Source: Candidatus Methanoperedens sp. (GTDB lineage: Archaea; Halobacteriota; Methanosarcinia; Methanosarcinales; Methanoperedenaceae). From it: 47,051 bases of DNA. Each line of letters begins with the position of its first letter. Position 1 is the stretch's first letter. The stretch is from assembly GCA_027460465.1 (NCBI GenBank), contig JAPZAV010000132.1, positions 1 to 47,051 of the forward strand. The letters run 5' to 3'. Shown one piece after another: positions 16,369 through 25,924 of this stretch. The notes under the pieces were generated by a model. The model was not told the origin of the DNA. It made no database searches and saw only the letters and a list, made by a program, of their open reading frames with translations. Both the position numbers and the translations under genes were made by a program.

Positions 16369-16664
16369 AATATTTCACCCTTATTTTTAAATGTATTCTT
16401 GGAATATAAATCTTACGTTTTAATATAAACATTATAAGAAAAGTCATTATAATCATTATGTATATATAAAGATGCTTGCAGAGCTATCCTGGTCATCTTT
16501 TTGATTAAATTGGTTACAATTTATAATATGGAGCTTCAGATATCATCCCTGTCTCAGTGGAGTAAATAAAAGTCTAAAATTTAAACAATTTTATTTTTTA
16601 TATTTAAAAACAGTTGAATCAAAACGCATATATCTTTGGTTTTCCTTTATGGACAGGGATTTAC
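16369..16664. promoter_or_regulatory. divergent promoter region
   Basis: This 296-base AT-rich stretch separates the minus-strand regulator and ilvE. TATA-like sequences are TTTATATTAAAA reading minus (about 16418-16430), GTATATATAAAG at 16459-16470 and TTTTTATATTTAAAAA at 16595-16610; the last is correctly placed for ilvE. A frame fused to ilvE from 16614 is present but is read as leader. No RNA gene is seen. Confidence 0.5.
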
Positions 16665-17537
16665 ATGGAGCTATTAATCTATTTCAATGGAAAATTTGTG
16701 CCAAAAAACGAAGCAAGGACATCAATTTACGATCATGGTTTTCTGTACGGCGATGGTGTTTTTGAAGGTATCAGGGCATACGATGGCAGAGTGTTCAGGC
16801 TGGATGAGCATCTTGACAGGATGTACGATTCTGCAAAAGCGATAGACCTGAAGATCCCGCTTTCGAAAGAAGAAATGAAGAAAGCAATAGTGGAGACGCT
16901 GAAGAAGAACAACCTGAAGGATGCCTATATCCGCCCCATAGTCTCACGCGGGGATGGTGACCTGGGTCTTGATCCAAGGAAGTGTCCTGTGCCCAATATT
17001 TTCATAATCACACAGGAATGGGGGGCGATGTACGGCGACCTGTATGAAAAAGGACTCACCGCTGTCACAGTAGGTATCAGAAGAAATGCGCCTGAAGCGC
17101 TGCCGCCGAACATCAAATCCCTGAACTATCTTAACAACATCCTTGCAAAGATAGAGGCGAACGTGAAAGGCGGAGATGAGGCGATAATGATAGATGTGCA
17201 CGGCAATATCTCTGAAGGCTCGGGTGACAATATCTTCGTGGTCAAGAACCACAGGATCTTCACTCCCCCCGCCATGAACAACCTGCGGGGAATAACGAGG
17301 GCTGCTGCCATAGAACTTGCTTTAAAGGAAGGGATTGAAGTGTCTGAGGTGAATCTCGGGTTTTTCGATATATACACTGCTGATGAGGTCTTTGTTACAG
17401 GCACTGCTGCCGAGATCGCGCCCGTGACGAAAATAGACGGGCGCATGATAGGCGATGGAAAACCGGGGAAGATCTCAAGGAAGCTGATGTCTGCCTTCAA
17501 AGAGCTGACCAGGATTGAAGGGACGCCCATTGTATAG
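16665..17537 (+). CDS. ilvE: branched-chain amino acid aminotransferase
   Basis: A 290-residue class IV PLP aminotransferase starting [11 protein letters not shown]. It interconverts branched-chain amino acids and their 2-oxo acids. Family marks are [14 protein letters not shown] near residue 22, the PLP lysine in [10 protein letters not shown], and the phosphate-binding GITRAA plus [12 protein letters not shown]. The frame extends 17 codons upstream to an ATG at 16614, but homologues begin at the position chosen, where GGGATT precedes the ATG. It is monocistronic. Substrate choice could also be D-amino acid or aminodeoxychorismate-like, but IlvE fits best. Confidence 0.88.
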   Translation: MELLIYFNGKFVPKNEARTSIYDHGFLYGDGVFEGIRAYDGRVFRLDEHLDRMYDSAKAIDLKIPLSKEEMKKAIVETLKKNNLKDAYIRPIVSRGDGDLGLDPRKCPVPNIFIITQEWGAMYGDLYEKGLTAVTVGIRRNAPEALPPNIKSLNYLNNILAKIEANVKGGDEAIMIDVHGNISEGSGDNIFVVKNHRIFTPPAMNNLRGITRAAAIELALKEGIEVSEVNLGFFDIYTADEVFVTGTAAEIAPVTKIDGRMIGDGKPGKISRKLMSAFKELTRIEGTPIV

Positions 17538-17550
17538 GATCAATGGAAGA

Positions 17551-17711
17551 TCAAGCAGGATATTGAGACAGGAATTCCCGCATCTCAGGGATCGGTGCGA
17601 GGGTCATCTCCTTGCCCCTGGCTTCTGCCATGGGCCGGGGGTTGTGGAGAAGTATATTTCCTCACAGAACTGCTCTGCCGGCGAGAAAGCCTCATAAGCA
17701 AAAAAACGCCA
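17551..17711 (-). pseudogene. frameshifted C-terminal gene remnant
   Basis: On the minus strand one frame reads FFAYEAFSPAEQFCEEIYFS then TTPGP. A second frame continues after a shift near 17630-17640 with MAEARGKEMTLAPIPEMREF then LSQYPA and a stop at 17551. Both look like one protein's C terminus broken by a frameshift in a C/G-rich run. There is no 5' part: a TGA precedes it at 17712-17714. The family is not recognised. It follows ilvE tail-to-tail. Confidence 0.35.
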
Positions 17712-17973
17712 TCAAGCTATGTACCTTCAAGTGCGGGGTATAGGTGACTGAAAACGATGGGTATTTTGGGCATCCTTTGGGATATATTGAACTGCATAGC
17801 AATTGTATATCTTGGCTGTCATAATACAACATATGTTTAAACATATATTTAGATATTCCTGTACCCTATTTATCAATAATTTCAAAAAAAAAGTTCTTAA
17901 AATATAATAATAGGTACTGCGATAGGTATAAATACAGGTACATCATGAATAACGATTACAATCGTCAGGAGGT
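17712..17973. other. intergenic AT-rich region
   Basis: Nothing gene-like is seen. From 17810 the DNA is very AT-rich with TATA-like GTTTAAACATATATTTAG (17834-17851) and GATAGGTATAAATACAGG (17923-17940). The latter is well placed to drive the small gene at 17974. Confidence 0.5.
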
Positions 17974-18153
17974 ATGTTGTTAAAAGGAAAAGGAAGGATC
18001 ATAGCTGTACCCCCGTCGAGCAGTTTTAAAGTGCTCATTGAAGCAAGGGTAGTAAATGATTCTCAGTTCCCTTTGCCGCTTGAAAAAGGGATTGAAATCG
18101 ATGTCAGGATTGAAAATGATAAAATCATATTGACAAAAATGATGCAAATATGA
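17974..18153 (+). CDS. 59-aa small protein of unknown function
   Basis: The frame reads MLLKGKGRIIAVPPSSSFKV and ends ...DKIILTKMMQI. The pattern suggests a small beta-barrel (alternating hydrophobic residues, RIIAV, VLIEARVV, IEIDVRIEND). CAGGAGGT abuts the ATG, which is too close; the adjacent TTG codon or a CTG may be the true start, or the transcript may be leaderless from the TATA at 17926. No family is recognised. Confidence 0.5.
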   Translation: MLLKGKGRIIAVPPSSSFKVLIEARVVNDSQFPLPLEKGIEIDVRIENDKIILTKMMQI

Positions 18154-18191
18154 AGATTATGTTATAATTAAAAAAACCGGAGGTGAAAAAA

Positions 18192-18347
18192 ATGGTTGGA
18201 TTGGAAAGCTCTATGGATAATGCAGAAAAAGCACAGAAAGTTAAAGTTGGAAAAGAAGACTCTGAAGAGAAAAAGAGACAAAAAGAGTTCTATGCAAAAT
18301 TGAGAGCACGCACAGCAGAACAGCCAACAGGCGCACAATATAAATGA
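18192..18347 (+). CDS. 51-aa charged small protein
   Basis: The frame starts MVGLESSMDNAEKAQKVKVG and ends ...TAEQPTGAQYK. It is Lys/Glu rich and probably a single helix (residues 8-42). GGAGGTG lies 7 bases before the ATG, a strong ribosome site, and the gene is 38 bases after the 59-aa gene, so they may be one operon. Function is unknown; no cysteines, no membrane segment. Confidence 0.6.
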   Translation: MVGLESSMDNAEKAQKVKVGKEDSEEKKRQKEFYAKLRARTAEQPTGAQYK

Positions 18348-18468
18348 TCTTGAAAGTCATTTATAGAGGCGCATGCTTTGCGGACAAAAAACGTGAGGAA
18401 GGGCGGCACAAAAAAACGATCAACCGGATGCCGTCCTTTCCATATTTTGCTAATATCAATAAATTTCT

Positions 18469-18981
18469 CTATTCCTGATCAGACTGCGAGATCGTTTTCA
18501 ATCTATTTACCCCATCGATTCCCCGGATTATCTCCACGACTTTCTCTGGAACGAACTGCTCCCATTTTTCCCCTTTCAGCATCATCCGCCTTATCTCTGT
18601 GCCTGAGTAGCTGTTCCGCTTGAACAGTGGCGATTGCTTGACCTCGATTCCAGCCTCTCTGAGCAGTTCTATCACAAGCGGATTATTGGTGTAAGCGATC
18701 TCAAAAGGCGGTACCATGGATTTCAGATGCGAGACCCATAACGAGTTGCGCTGGATGTCCTCTATCGGTATCACGTAGCATTTGATATCGCATTCCTCAA
18801 GCGCTCTCGATACCATCAACACCCTCTCCCCGGCTGTAAAGGGATTCTCGATCTCATGGCTCTTCTGTGCGCTCCCAATACAGATTATTATTTCATCCAC
18901 TTCTCTGACGATCTTTTTTAAGACCTGATGATGTCCGAGGTGGTATGGCTGGAATCGCCCCAGATAGAGTCCGCGACGCAT
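18469..18981 (-). CDS. nadM: nicotinamide-nucleotide adenylyltransferase, archaeal type
   Basis: A 170-residue nucleotidyltransferase that joins NMN (or nicotinate mononucleotide) and ATP to make NAD or its precursor. GRFQPYHLGHHQVLKK at residues 6-21 is the HxGH catalytic motif; SYSGTEIRRMM near 130 is the ISGTxIR motif. The ATG at 18981 matches the family start (MRRGLYLGRFQP); a longer frame overlaps fpoF and is ignored. It starts one base after the fpoF stop. A link to the pyridine-nucleotide salvage gene at 23342 is plausible. Confidence 0.9.
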   Translation of the reverse strand: MRRGLYLGRFQPYHLGHHQVLKKIVREVDEIIICIGSAQKSHEIENPFTAGERVLMVSRALEECDIKCYVIPIEDIQRNSLWVSHLKSMVPPFEIAYTNNPLVIELLREAGIEVKQSPLFKRNSYSGTEIRRMMLKGEKWEQFVPEKVVEIIRGIDGVNRLKTISQSDQE

Positions 18982-18982
18982 A

Positions 18983-20356
18983 TTATTCTTTTTTCTTGAC
19001 TGGCTTTTCAGCCTTTTCCGTTTTTTCAACTTTTTCTATTTCAGGAGGAGGGATCTTCTCGATCCTCTCTTTACCCCATGGTCTGATGGGTGAATCCCGG
19101 CTCCAGATCTCTTTCAGAAACCCGCGCCAGTCCCATTTGTTGTGCCTGTGTTTCTGATCAGTAAGCTTTTTGAGGATATCCATGTTTATGGGTTTATCAG
19201 AATACTCAATGTCACTGACCATGTTGAGATACTTCTCCCCCTTTTCTGTCCTCACGAATATGGTGCTCCATCCATCATCCGATCCCACAGATCCTACTGA
19301 TATGTCTGCATAATAAGAGGTATAGTCGCAGCAGAAATGGCATCCTTTCCTTGCCATCGGAGCAACGTCCTTTATTGGCACTTCCTTTGTCTCTTTCGTT
19401 GTTTCAACCGTGAATTTCCCTTTATGGAAGTTCATCTTGACCGCATCCCTTACATCCACACCCATGACTTTCGGGATAATCTCGCTGAACATGATCTCTT
19501 CAGAAAAACTTTCCATGCATATAAGACCGATTATGAGCTCTATCCTGTCGAAATTCTCCCTGAACAGATGCGCTCCATGAACCTGGCACGGGACTCCTAC
19601 CAGAGCGACTTTCTTATATTTCGTCAGGGCATTTTTGACAGGTTCGATGTACGCTCTGGATATATCTACCATAGAGCCATCGTACAGGATGAGCGGCGAT
19701 TCCGCACTATCTATGTACGCACGGTGGATATCCCTCACCGTAGCCACGACAGGCTGATACGTATATTTCGTCCCGCTGGCTTTGACCACATCCTCGGGCT
19801 TGGTAAAGGTCATGATTTTTGTAGACCATCTATCATTCCTTACGATACCGATGGCGCAATCTATTTCACCCTGCTCAAGAAGCGACTTCAATATCTGCGA
19901 TACAGCAGCACCATCCTGACCATGAAGCCTTTTGCTTTTCCCGGCTTTCATGGACTTTACATTATTGAACTCATCCACAGGGAAACCGTCAAGGATCGGA
20001 CAGACTCGCTCGCACGCATAACACTGTACACAGGGATTTATTTCGGTTTTCAGAGGATCTACTCCCTGGAAAAGAACCTCAGTTTTCAATTCCATTTTCC
20101 TGTAATTATTCTTTTCCTTTAAGACATCAACTTCATCACGCTGCACCACAGGTGCGTTGACCGGGCAGATAGCTTCGCATGTGCCGCAGGAACTGCAGTA
20201 GTTGTATTCTCCCACATCCGCGATCTTGGGAAGCCCCACGTTCCGGGCATGCATGGCGCCCAACCCTGTAAGCACCTGATGCTGATCTGTCTTGGGTATG
20301 CCTTTCGATATCGGGATCTCAGCAATGGAAACTTCACTGTCCGGTTTTGTCAGCAC
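18983..20356 (-). CDS. fpoF: F420H2 oxidoreductase subunit, FpoF/FrhB family
   Basis: A 457-residue iron-sulfur flavoprotein. Two 4Fe-4S motifs lie near the N terminus (C54, C57, C60, C64 in CSSCGTCEAICP; C109, C112, C115, C119 in CVQCYACERVCP). The FrhB N- and C-terminal domains follow (VGVPCQVHGA, KGCHFCCDYTSYYADISVGSVG). This family oxidises F420H2 and passes electrons through FAD and iron-sulfur clusters to a partner, the membrane Fpo complex in Methanosarcina. GTG at 20356 is the start, with GGAGG upstream inside the mer end. It adjoins mer, as fpoF does in Methanosarcina (from memory). It is longer than the roughly 350 residues I recall for FpoF and ends in a Lys/Glu/Pro tail (EKVEKTEKAEKPVKKKE). 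An F420-dependent ferredoxin or Hdr partner role is the alternative. Confidence 0.82.
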   Translation of the reverse strand: MLTKPDSEVSIAEIPISKGIPKTDQHQVLTGLGAMHARNVGLPKIADVGEYNYCSSCGTCEAICPVNAPVVQRDEVDVLKEKNNYRKMELKTEVLFQGVDPLKTEINPCVQCYACERVCPILDGFPVDEFNNVKSMKAGKSKRLHGQDGAAVSQILKSLLEQGEIDCAIGIVRNDRWSTKIMTFTKPEDVVKASGTKYTYQPVVATVRDIHRAYIDSAESPLILYDGSMVDISRAYIEPVKNALTKYKKVALVGVPCQVHGAHLFRENFDRIELIIGLICMESFSEEIMFSEIIPKVMGVDVRDAVKMNFHKGKFTVETTKETKEVPIKDVAPMARKGCHFCCDYTSYYADISVGSVGSDDGWSTIFVRTEKGEKYLNMVSDIEYSDKPINMDILKKLTDQKHRHNKWDWRGFLKEIWSRDSPIRPWGKERIEKIPPPEIEKVEKTEKAEKPVKKKE

Positions 20357-20357
20357 T

Positions 20358-21362
<1,005 letters not shown>

Positions 21363-21413
21363 TCAATCGTCTTTTCTTATTTAAAAGCATATTGGTTTTG
21401 TTCTGCGTGAAAC

Positions 21414-22037
21414 CTATGTACCAGAGTACTGCTCTGCCATCATTAGCGATAGCCTGATCTGCCCGTTCGCATCTTCAGTCACGATATCCCCGTGTCCTGG
21501 GTACATGACGCTCACATCCAGCATTGATAGCTTTCTGAGAGATTCGATCAATTTGAGCGCACTTCCTCCATAGAAGTCCGTGCGTCCGAATCCTCCTTCC
21601 TGGAACACTGTATCACCCGTAAAAAGGAGTCTGGATTCAGGATTGTAGAGACTGATGCCCCCTGGAGTATGCCCGGGTGTATGGATGACCTGGAGTCCTC
21701 CAATGACCTCACCTCCTTTCAGGAGGATATCTGGATCAATCACAGGCGCCTGACTTCCAAAGAACTCTGCCACGCTGGCATGCGGGTTGTTGAGAAGCCG
21801 GGCGTCTTCCATGTGAATTGCGATCTTTGCTCCAAATTCCGAAGCCACTTCCTTTGCTCCTCCGGAATGATCAAAATGGCAGTGTGTGAGGATAATGGTC
21901 TCAAGATCCGACGAAAGATGGTTTTCAAGCTGGGCGATTATGGACGTTGAATCAATCCCGACATCAATGAGCATCTTCCCATCCACCAGGTAGGCATTCG
22001 CATCATAAAAGGAATTTTTCAGTTTGATGACATGCAT
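21414..22037 (-). CDS. metallo-beta-lactamase-fold hydrolase
   Basis: A 207-residue MBL-fold enzyme of the glyoxalase II-like group. Metal-binding HCHFDH is at residues 52-57; further ligands are in HTPGHTPGG, TGDTVFQ and YPGHGD. It would hydrolyse a thioester or act on a persulfide or similar substrate, with two metals in the cytoplasm. The start is set at ATG 22037 (MHVIKLKNSFYDANAYLVDG), preceded by AGGGG; a longer frame to 22157 overlaps the divergent fdhD gene and is not used. Substrate not determinable. The 59 bases to fdhD hold a shared divergent promoter. Confidence 0.85.
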   Translation of the reverse strand: MHVIKLKNSFYDANAYLVDGKMLIDVGIDSTSIIAQLENHLSSDLETIILTHCHFDHSGGAKEVASEFGAKIAIHMEDARLLNNPHASVAEFFGSQAPVIDPDILLKGGEVIGGLQVIHTPGHTPGGISLYNPESRLLFTGDTVFQEGGFGRTDFYGGSALKLIESLRKLSMLDVSVMYPGHGDIVTEDANGQIRLSLMMAEQYSGT

Positions 22038-22096
22038 GTGAACCCCTATATTATAAAGAGATTTAAAAGTATGCAAAATAATGTGATAGCATAAAT

Positions 22097-22840
22097 ATGT
22101 ACACCAAGGATTATCCTGCAAAGGAGTTAACTGATTCGGTACCGCTTGAAATGACATATTCGGTCGCGGTCGAGGATACTATCGATCTTTTCGTTAACAG
22201 GATCCACATGGCTGCGATACTTGCCACGCCGGAGATGCTAAAAGAGCTTGCCTTCGGCTATCTCATATGCGAAGGGGTGGTGAAAAACAAGGATGAGATC
22301 AGGGATTTCATGATGGAAGGGAAAAAGATATACATCGAAATAGAAACAACCGGGGACTTTGAGCTGTGGCGCGAACTTCGCTCCTCAGGATGTGTGGGAG
22401 TCAGGTGGGACGAGACCGAAGCTATCTCGGTGAGGTCTGATACTGTATTCAGCAGGGAGGCGATCAAAAGGAGTATCGGGTCTCTGGAATCGGAAATTTA
22501 CAGAAAAACGCATGGTACCCATGCGGCATGCCTTGTAGATACGGAGGGCGAATGTGTAATAAAAGCGGTTGATGTCGGAAGGCATAATGCTTTTGATAAA
22601 GTTGTTGGAAAAGCCTGCCTTGAAGGTATGGATCTTGGCAGACATTTTCTTTTCTCTACAGGAAGGCAGTCCGCAGGCATGGTACTGAAAGCAGCGCGGG
22701 CAGGCGTACCGCTTGTTGCTACAAAGACCGCGCCTCTGAACACGGGTATCGAGGCTGCCCAGCGAACCGGCATCTGCCTTCTGGGCTTCGTATCTCGCGA
22801 CAGGATCTCAGTCTTCACACACCCTGAGAGGCTTTCATGA
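22097..22840 (+). CDS. fdhD: FdhD-family sulfurtransferase
   Basis: A 247-residue FdhD. In bacteria it passes sulfur from IscS to the molybdenum/tungsten bis-MGD cofactor of formate dehydrogenase. Conserved segments are FGYLICEGVV, DVGRHNAFDKVVG, STGRQSAGMVLKA and TKTAPLNTGIEAA. The bacterial CxxC is reduced to a single cysteine, C99 in RSSGCVGVR. Its stop overlaps mobB by four bases (ATGA), so both serve Mo/W cofactor maturation. No formate dehydrogenase or other molybdoenzyme gene is in the window. Confidence 0.88.
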   Translation: MYTKDYPAKELTDSVPLEMTYSVAVEDTIDLFVNRIHMAAILATPEMLKELAFGYLICEGVVKNKDEIRDFMMEGKKIYIEIETTGDFELWRELRSSGCVGVRWDETEAISVRSDTVFSREAIKRSIGSLESEIYRKTHGTHAACLVDTEGECVIKAVDVGRHNAFDKVVGKACLEGMDLGRHFLFSTGRQSAGMVLKAARAGVPLVATKTAPLNTGIEAAQRTGICLLGFVSRDRISVFTHPERLS

Positions 22841-23304
22841 TCCCGCCCATGATCTGCATCGTCGGGAAAATCAAGACCAGCAGGGTGAGGTTGATGGAAG
22901 GACTGATCAGGGAACTCAGGACAAGAGGCTTCAGGGTCGGTGTATTGAAACATCATAAACACGGTGATTTTGAAATAGACATAGAAGGCAAAGACTCCTG
23001 GAAATACACAAAAGCAGGGGCTGATACCGTGGCGATATCTTCGCCACTCAAATTCGCGGTCATTAAAAACGTAAAAGGGGAGATCAACATCGACGAGATA
23101 CTGGAAACATGCTTTCAGGACATGGACATCGTGCTCGCTGACGGCTTCGCGCTCTCTGATAAGCCGCGCATAATAATCGTCGAGTCTGAGGAAGACAGAG
23201 TCATCTTTGAAATGGGACGCGATGTTGTTGCTGTTGCTGGCAGACAGGACATGAACGATCCTGCAGGGATCGCGGAAAGAATTTTAGAGTTTTCAGGGAT
23301 CTGA
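22837..23304 (+). CDS. mobB: MobB-like protein with degenerate P-loop
   Basis: A 155-residue protein aligned with MobB by RTRGFRVGVLKHHKHGDFEI, DIEGKDSWKYTKAGAD and VLADGFALSDKPRI. MobB proteins bind GTP and help form the guanine-dinucleotide molybdenum cofactor. Where the family has a Walker A GxxxxGKT, this one has G10-K-I-K-T-S-R-V: the Gly, Lys and Thr are replaced by Ser15, Arg16 and Val17. It may not hydrolyse GTP, acting as a scaffold. It overlaps fdhD and is followed by a nicotinate phosphoribosyltransferase gene 37 bases on. Confidence 0.8.
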   Translation: MIPPMICIVGKIKTSRVRLMEGLIRELRTRGFRVGVLKHHKHGDFEIDIEGKDSWKYTKAGADTVAISSPLKFAVIKNVKGEINIDEILETCFQDMDIVLADGFALSDKPRIIIVESEEDRVIFEMGRDVVAVAGRQDMNDPAGIAERILEFSGI

Positions 23305-23341
23305 GAAACTTTTAATTAACAGGCAGTCTCATCTTTAATCT

Positions 23342-24700
23342 ATGAGCGAGGCACTCAGAACAGATCTATATCAGCTTACCATGATGCAGGCATACTGGAA
23401 GTCAGGGCACAATCCTGAAGCCACATTCGATTATTTCGTAAGGAAAATACCTGCAGGCTCATACCTTGTCACAGCAGGATTGACCTTTGTCCTGGACTAT
23501 ATCGAGAAGCTTCATTTTGAGGATGATGATCTTGAATACCTGGAAACCCAGGGCTTTGATGAAAGATTCCTTGATGTCCTGAGAGGTTTCAGGTTCGCAG
23601 GTGATATACTTGCAATGCCTGAAGGAAGCATAGCCTTTCCTCTGGAGCCGATAATCAGGGTGACTGCGCCCATTATGGAAGCCCAGCTTGTCGAGACATT
23701 TATTTTGAACAAAATGAATTTTTCAACCCTCATAGCCACCAAAGCAGCCAGGGTCGTGCATGCTGCAAGAGGCAGGGGGATTGCTGAATTCGGTCTGCGC
23801 AGAGCGCAGGGAGATGGGCATCTTGAGGCAACGCGCGCAACATATATAGGGGGGTGCGACTCCACTTCGAATGTACTTGCTGGTAAGAACCTTGGAATAC
23901 CTGTATCAGGTACCATGGCGCATTCTTTTGTGACGAGCTTTGACCACGAGATAGACTCATTCCGCGCCTATGCAGAGGCTTTTCCGAAAAAATGCTTCCT
24001 GCTCATAGATACCTATGACAGCATAGAAGGCGCGAAAAAAGCTGCCATCGTTGGAAAGGAGCTTGAAAAGAAAGGCGAAAGGCTGCTTGGTGTGAGGCTT
24101 GATAGCGGGGATCTGGCAGAACTTTCAATACAGGTCAGAAAAATACTTGATAAGGCAGAGCTGGATTATGTCAGGATAGTTGCAAGCGGGGACCTGAATG
24201 AATTGAAAATAGATAAACTCATGAGCAGAGGAGCAGAGATAGACCTTTTCGGTGTTGGAACTGAACTTGTGACAGGCAGACCCTCGCCTGCACTTGACGG
24301 GATCTACAAACTCTCTGACGTGGTAGAACACGGCAGGCATATTCCAAAGATGAAGCTTTCTGAGGAGACAGTGAAAGCCACGCTTCCAGGTAAAAAATTA
24401 GTGTGGAGGGTGGTTGAAAAAAATGAATTTATAAAAGATATCATCTCACTTGAGAATGAAAGCCCGGACAATGCAGTTCCTTTGCTTGAGATGGCTATTA
24501 AAAATGGGAAAGTGGTCTGCGATATCCCCTCGCTTGACGAGATCAAACAGAGAGTCAGAGGGAACCTCTCGAGATTGCCTGAGAAATACAGGAAACTTGA
24601 AGATGCACCTGTTTATCCGGTTGAATTCAGCCCTGGATTGATAGAACTCAGAGAAAAAATCGTTGACAGGATAAGGAAAGAAGAACTGAGACTCAAATAG
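23342..24700 (+). CDS. pncB: nicotinate phosphoribosyltransferase
   Basis: A 452-residue enzyme that makes nicotinate mononucleotide from nicotinate and PRPP in NAD salvage. Marks are RTDLYQLTMMQAYWKSG at the N terminus, EFGLRRAQG, GTMAHSFVTSF with the conserved His, RLDSGDLAELS and GVGTELVTG. The archaeal/Gram-positive-like class fits by length. It may feed the NadM enzyme encoded at 18469. The downstream phosphoribosyltransferase gene begins five bases after its stop, so they form an operon. Confidence 0.9.
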   Translation: MSEALRTDLYQLTMMQAYWKSGHNPEATFDYFVRKIPAGSYLVTAGLTFVLDYIEKLHFEDDDLEYLETQGFDERFLDVLRGFRFAGDILAMPEGSIAFPLEPIIRVTAPIMEAQLVETFILNKMNFSTLIATKAARVVHAARGRGIAEFGLRRAQGDGHLEATRATYIGGCDSTSNVLAGKNLGIPVSGTMAHSFVTSFDHEIDSFRAYAEAFPKKCFLLIDTYDSIEGAKKAAIVGKELEKKGERLLGVRLDSGDLAELSIQVRKILDKAELDYVRIVASGDLNELKIDKLMSRGAEIDLFGVGTELVTGRPSPALDGIYKLSDVVEHGRHIPKMKLSEETVKATLPGKKLVWRVVEKNEFIKDIISLENESPDNAVPLLEMAIKNGKVVCDIPSLDEIKQRVRGNLSRLPEKYRKLEDAPVYPVEFSPGLIELREKIVDRIRKEELRLK

Positions 24701-24704
24701 CAAT

Positions 24705-25382
24705 ATGGCAAAAATAATAGAGAAAAAAGACCTGAGAAACAGGGATCAGGTATTCAATGATAGAGCCCATGCAGGAAGAATTCTTGCAGCGATGCTCATG
24801 CCATACAGGGAAACCTTTTCAAATCCCATTGTTCTTGCCATACCTTCTGGCGGCGTACCAGTGGGCAAGGTGATCTCAGAGACACTTGATATGCCATTTG
24901 ACCTTGTGATCGTGAGAAAGATCCCGATCCCGTACAACACAGAAGCGGGTTTTGGCTCTGTGAGCTGGGACGGTGAGGTGGAACTTAACAATAAACTCCT
25001 GTCCAGGCTTCAATTGTCAGATAGCGAGATCGAGTCCGCGGTCGCAGAGGTCAGGCGCGAGCTGAAGAGAAGGATGGAACGATTCAGGGGCAGTAAGCCA
25101 TTTCCCGTGTTAAAAGGCAGGACAGTGATAGCAGCGGACGATGGACTTGCCTCAGGTTACACCATGCTTTCAGCAGCCGGATCAATTAAAAAATATTCAC
25201 CTGCCAGGATCATAATCGCTGTTCCCACTGCTTCAATAAGTGCGGTCGAGCTTCTCAGCCCTCATGTGGATGAGATCTTCTGTCCGAACATAAAAGAGAC
25301 GATGCATTTCGCAGTCGCTGATGCCTATCAGGAATGGCATGACCTTTCAGAGCAGGAAGTAATACGGATATTGGAAAGATAG
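24705..25382 (+). CDS. phosphoribosyltransferase-domain protein
   Basis: A 225-residue type I phosphoribosyltransferase fold. The PRPP-binding loop TVIAADDGLASGYTM is near residue 142, and an N-terminal AIPSGGVPVGKVISE near 45 is typical of the family that includes predicted phosphoribosyltransferases COG1926. The substrate is unknown. It follows pncB by five bases, suggesting a role in nucleotide or cofactor salvage. The usual DDGIATGAT is here DDGLASGYT, a mild variation. Confidence 0.82.
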   Translation: MAKIIEKKDLRNRDQVFNDRAHAGRILAAMLMPYRETFSNPIVLAIPSGGVPVGKVISETLDMPFDLVIVRKIPIPYNTEAGFGSVSWDGEVELNNKLLSRLQLSDSEIESAVAEVRRELKRRMERFRGSKPFPVLKGRTVIAADDGLASGYTMLSAAGSIKKYSPARIIIAVPTASISAVELLSPHVDEIFCPNIKETMHFAVADAYQEWHDLSEQEVIRILER

Positions 25383-25383
25383 C

Positions 25384-25719
25384 TCAGGTTTTTCCCCATC
25401 CTCCGATGAGGTGGATATGCAGATGGAATATTATCTGTCCTGCACCACTGCCCACATTGATCACAAGTTTGTAGCCGCTATCGTATATGCCAAACTGTCT
25501 CGCCAGATCCTTTGCCCTGAGCATCATCTTTGAGATGACCGCACCGTGCCGCTCTTCCAGTGCATTGATGCTTTCGATATGCTCTAACGGCACCATCAAT
25601 ATATGCACTGGAGCCGAGGGTTTTGTATCATGAAATGCAACAAAGTCCTCATCTTTATATACGATCTTTGCAGGGGATTCGCCTCTGATTATCTTGCAAA
25701 AAACACAATCTGTGCTCAT
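25384..25719 (-). CDS. HIT-family protein (HINT-like)
   Basis: A 111-residue histidine-triad protein. CVFCKIIRGESPAKIVY opens it, with a CxxC at 5-8, and IIFHLHIHLIGGW holds the triad H99, H101, H103. HINT proteins hydrolyse nucleoside phosphoramidates and aminoacyl-adenylates. The ATG at 25719 matches the family start; the frame runs another 54 codons upstream through AT-rich Met/Ile/Lys text, which I treat as untranslated. It is tail-to-tail with the phosphoribosyltransferase gene, one base apart. Confidence 0.88.
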   Translation of the reverse strand: MSTDCVFCKIIRGESPAKIVYKDEDFVAFHDTKPSAPVHILMVPLEHIESINALEERHGAVISKMMLRAKDLARQFGIYDSGYKLVINVGSGAGQIIFHLHIHLIGGWGKT

Positions 25720-25889
25720 ATATCTATCCAGGGTATCATATGCTGCATCGCTATTCATGATATCTCTGCTGCAGAGTTGATCTGCATCAGCATAAATGTA
25801 TTTTTTCATCATTTTCATTATCAATATGTTCATGGTGATATTAATTTTGATAATAGTCATCTTTATTTTGATTATGATCATTATGACAG

Positions 25890-25910
25890 TGCTTTTATAG
25901 TTATAAGAGT
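25890..25910 (+). promoter_or_regulatory. TATA box of the repeat-protein pair
   Basis: GCTTTTATAGTTATAAGAG lies 16-35 bases before the ATG at 25925, with no Shine-Dalgarno between. The spacing fits a leaderless archaeal transcript starting at or next to the ATG. Inferred from sequence only. Confidence 0.4.
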
Positions 25911-25924
25911 AATACCTATTTGCA

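Noticed and set aside
16614-16664. Longer start of ilvE
   Set aside because: The 17 extra residues do not match the family N terminus and lie in the promoter region.
19337-20122. Plus-strand 261-codon frame
   Set aside because: It lies opposite fpoF, whose cluster motifs are clear; this frame is a shadow rich in Phe, His and Tyr.
25720-25881. 54-residue N-terminal extension of the HIT protein
   Set aside because: Met/Ile/Lys-rich text from AT-rich DNA; HIT proteins start at the CxxC region.
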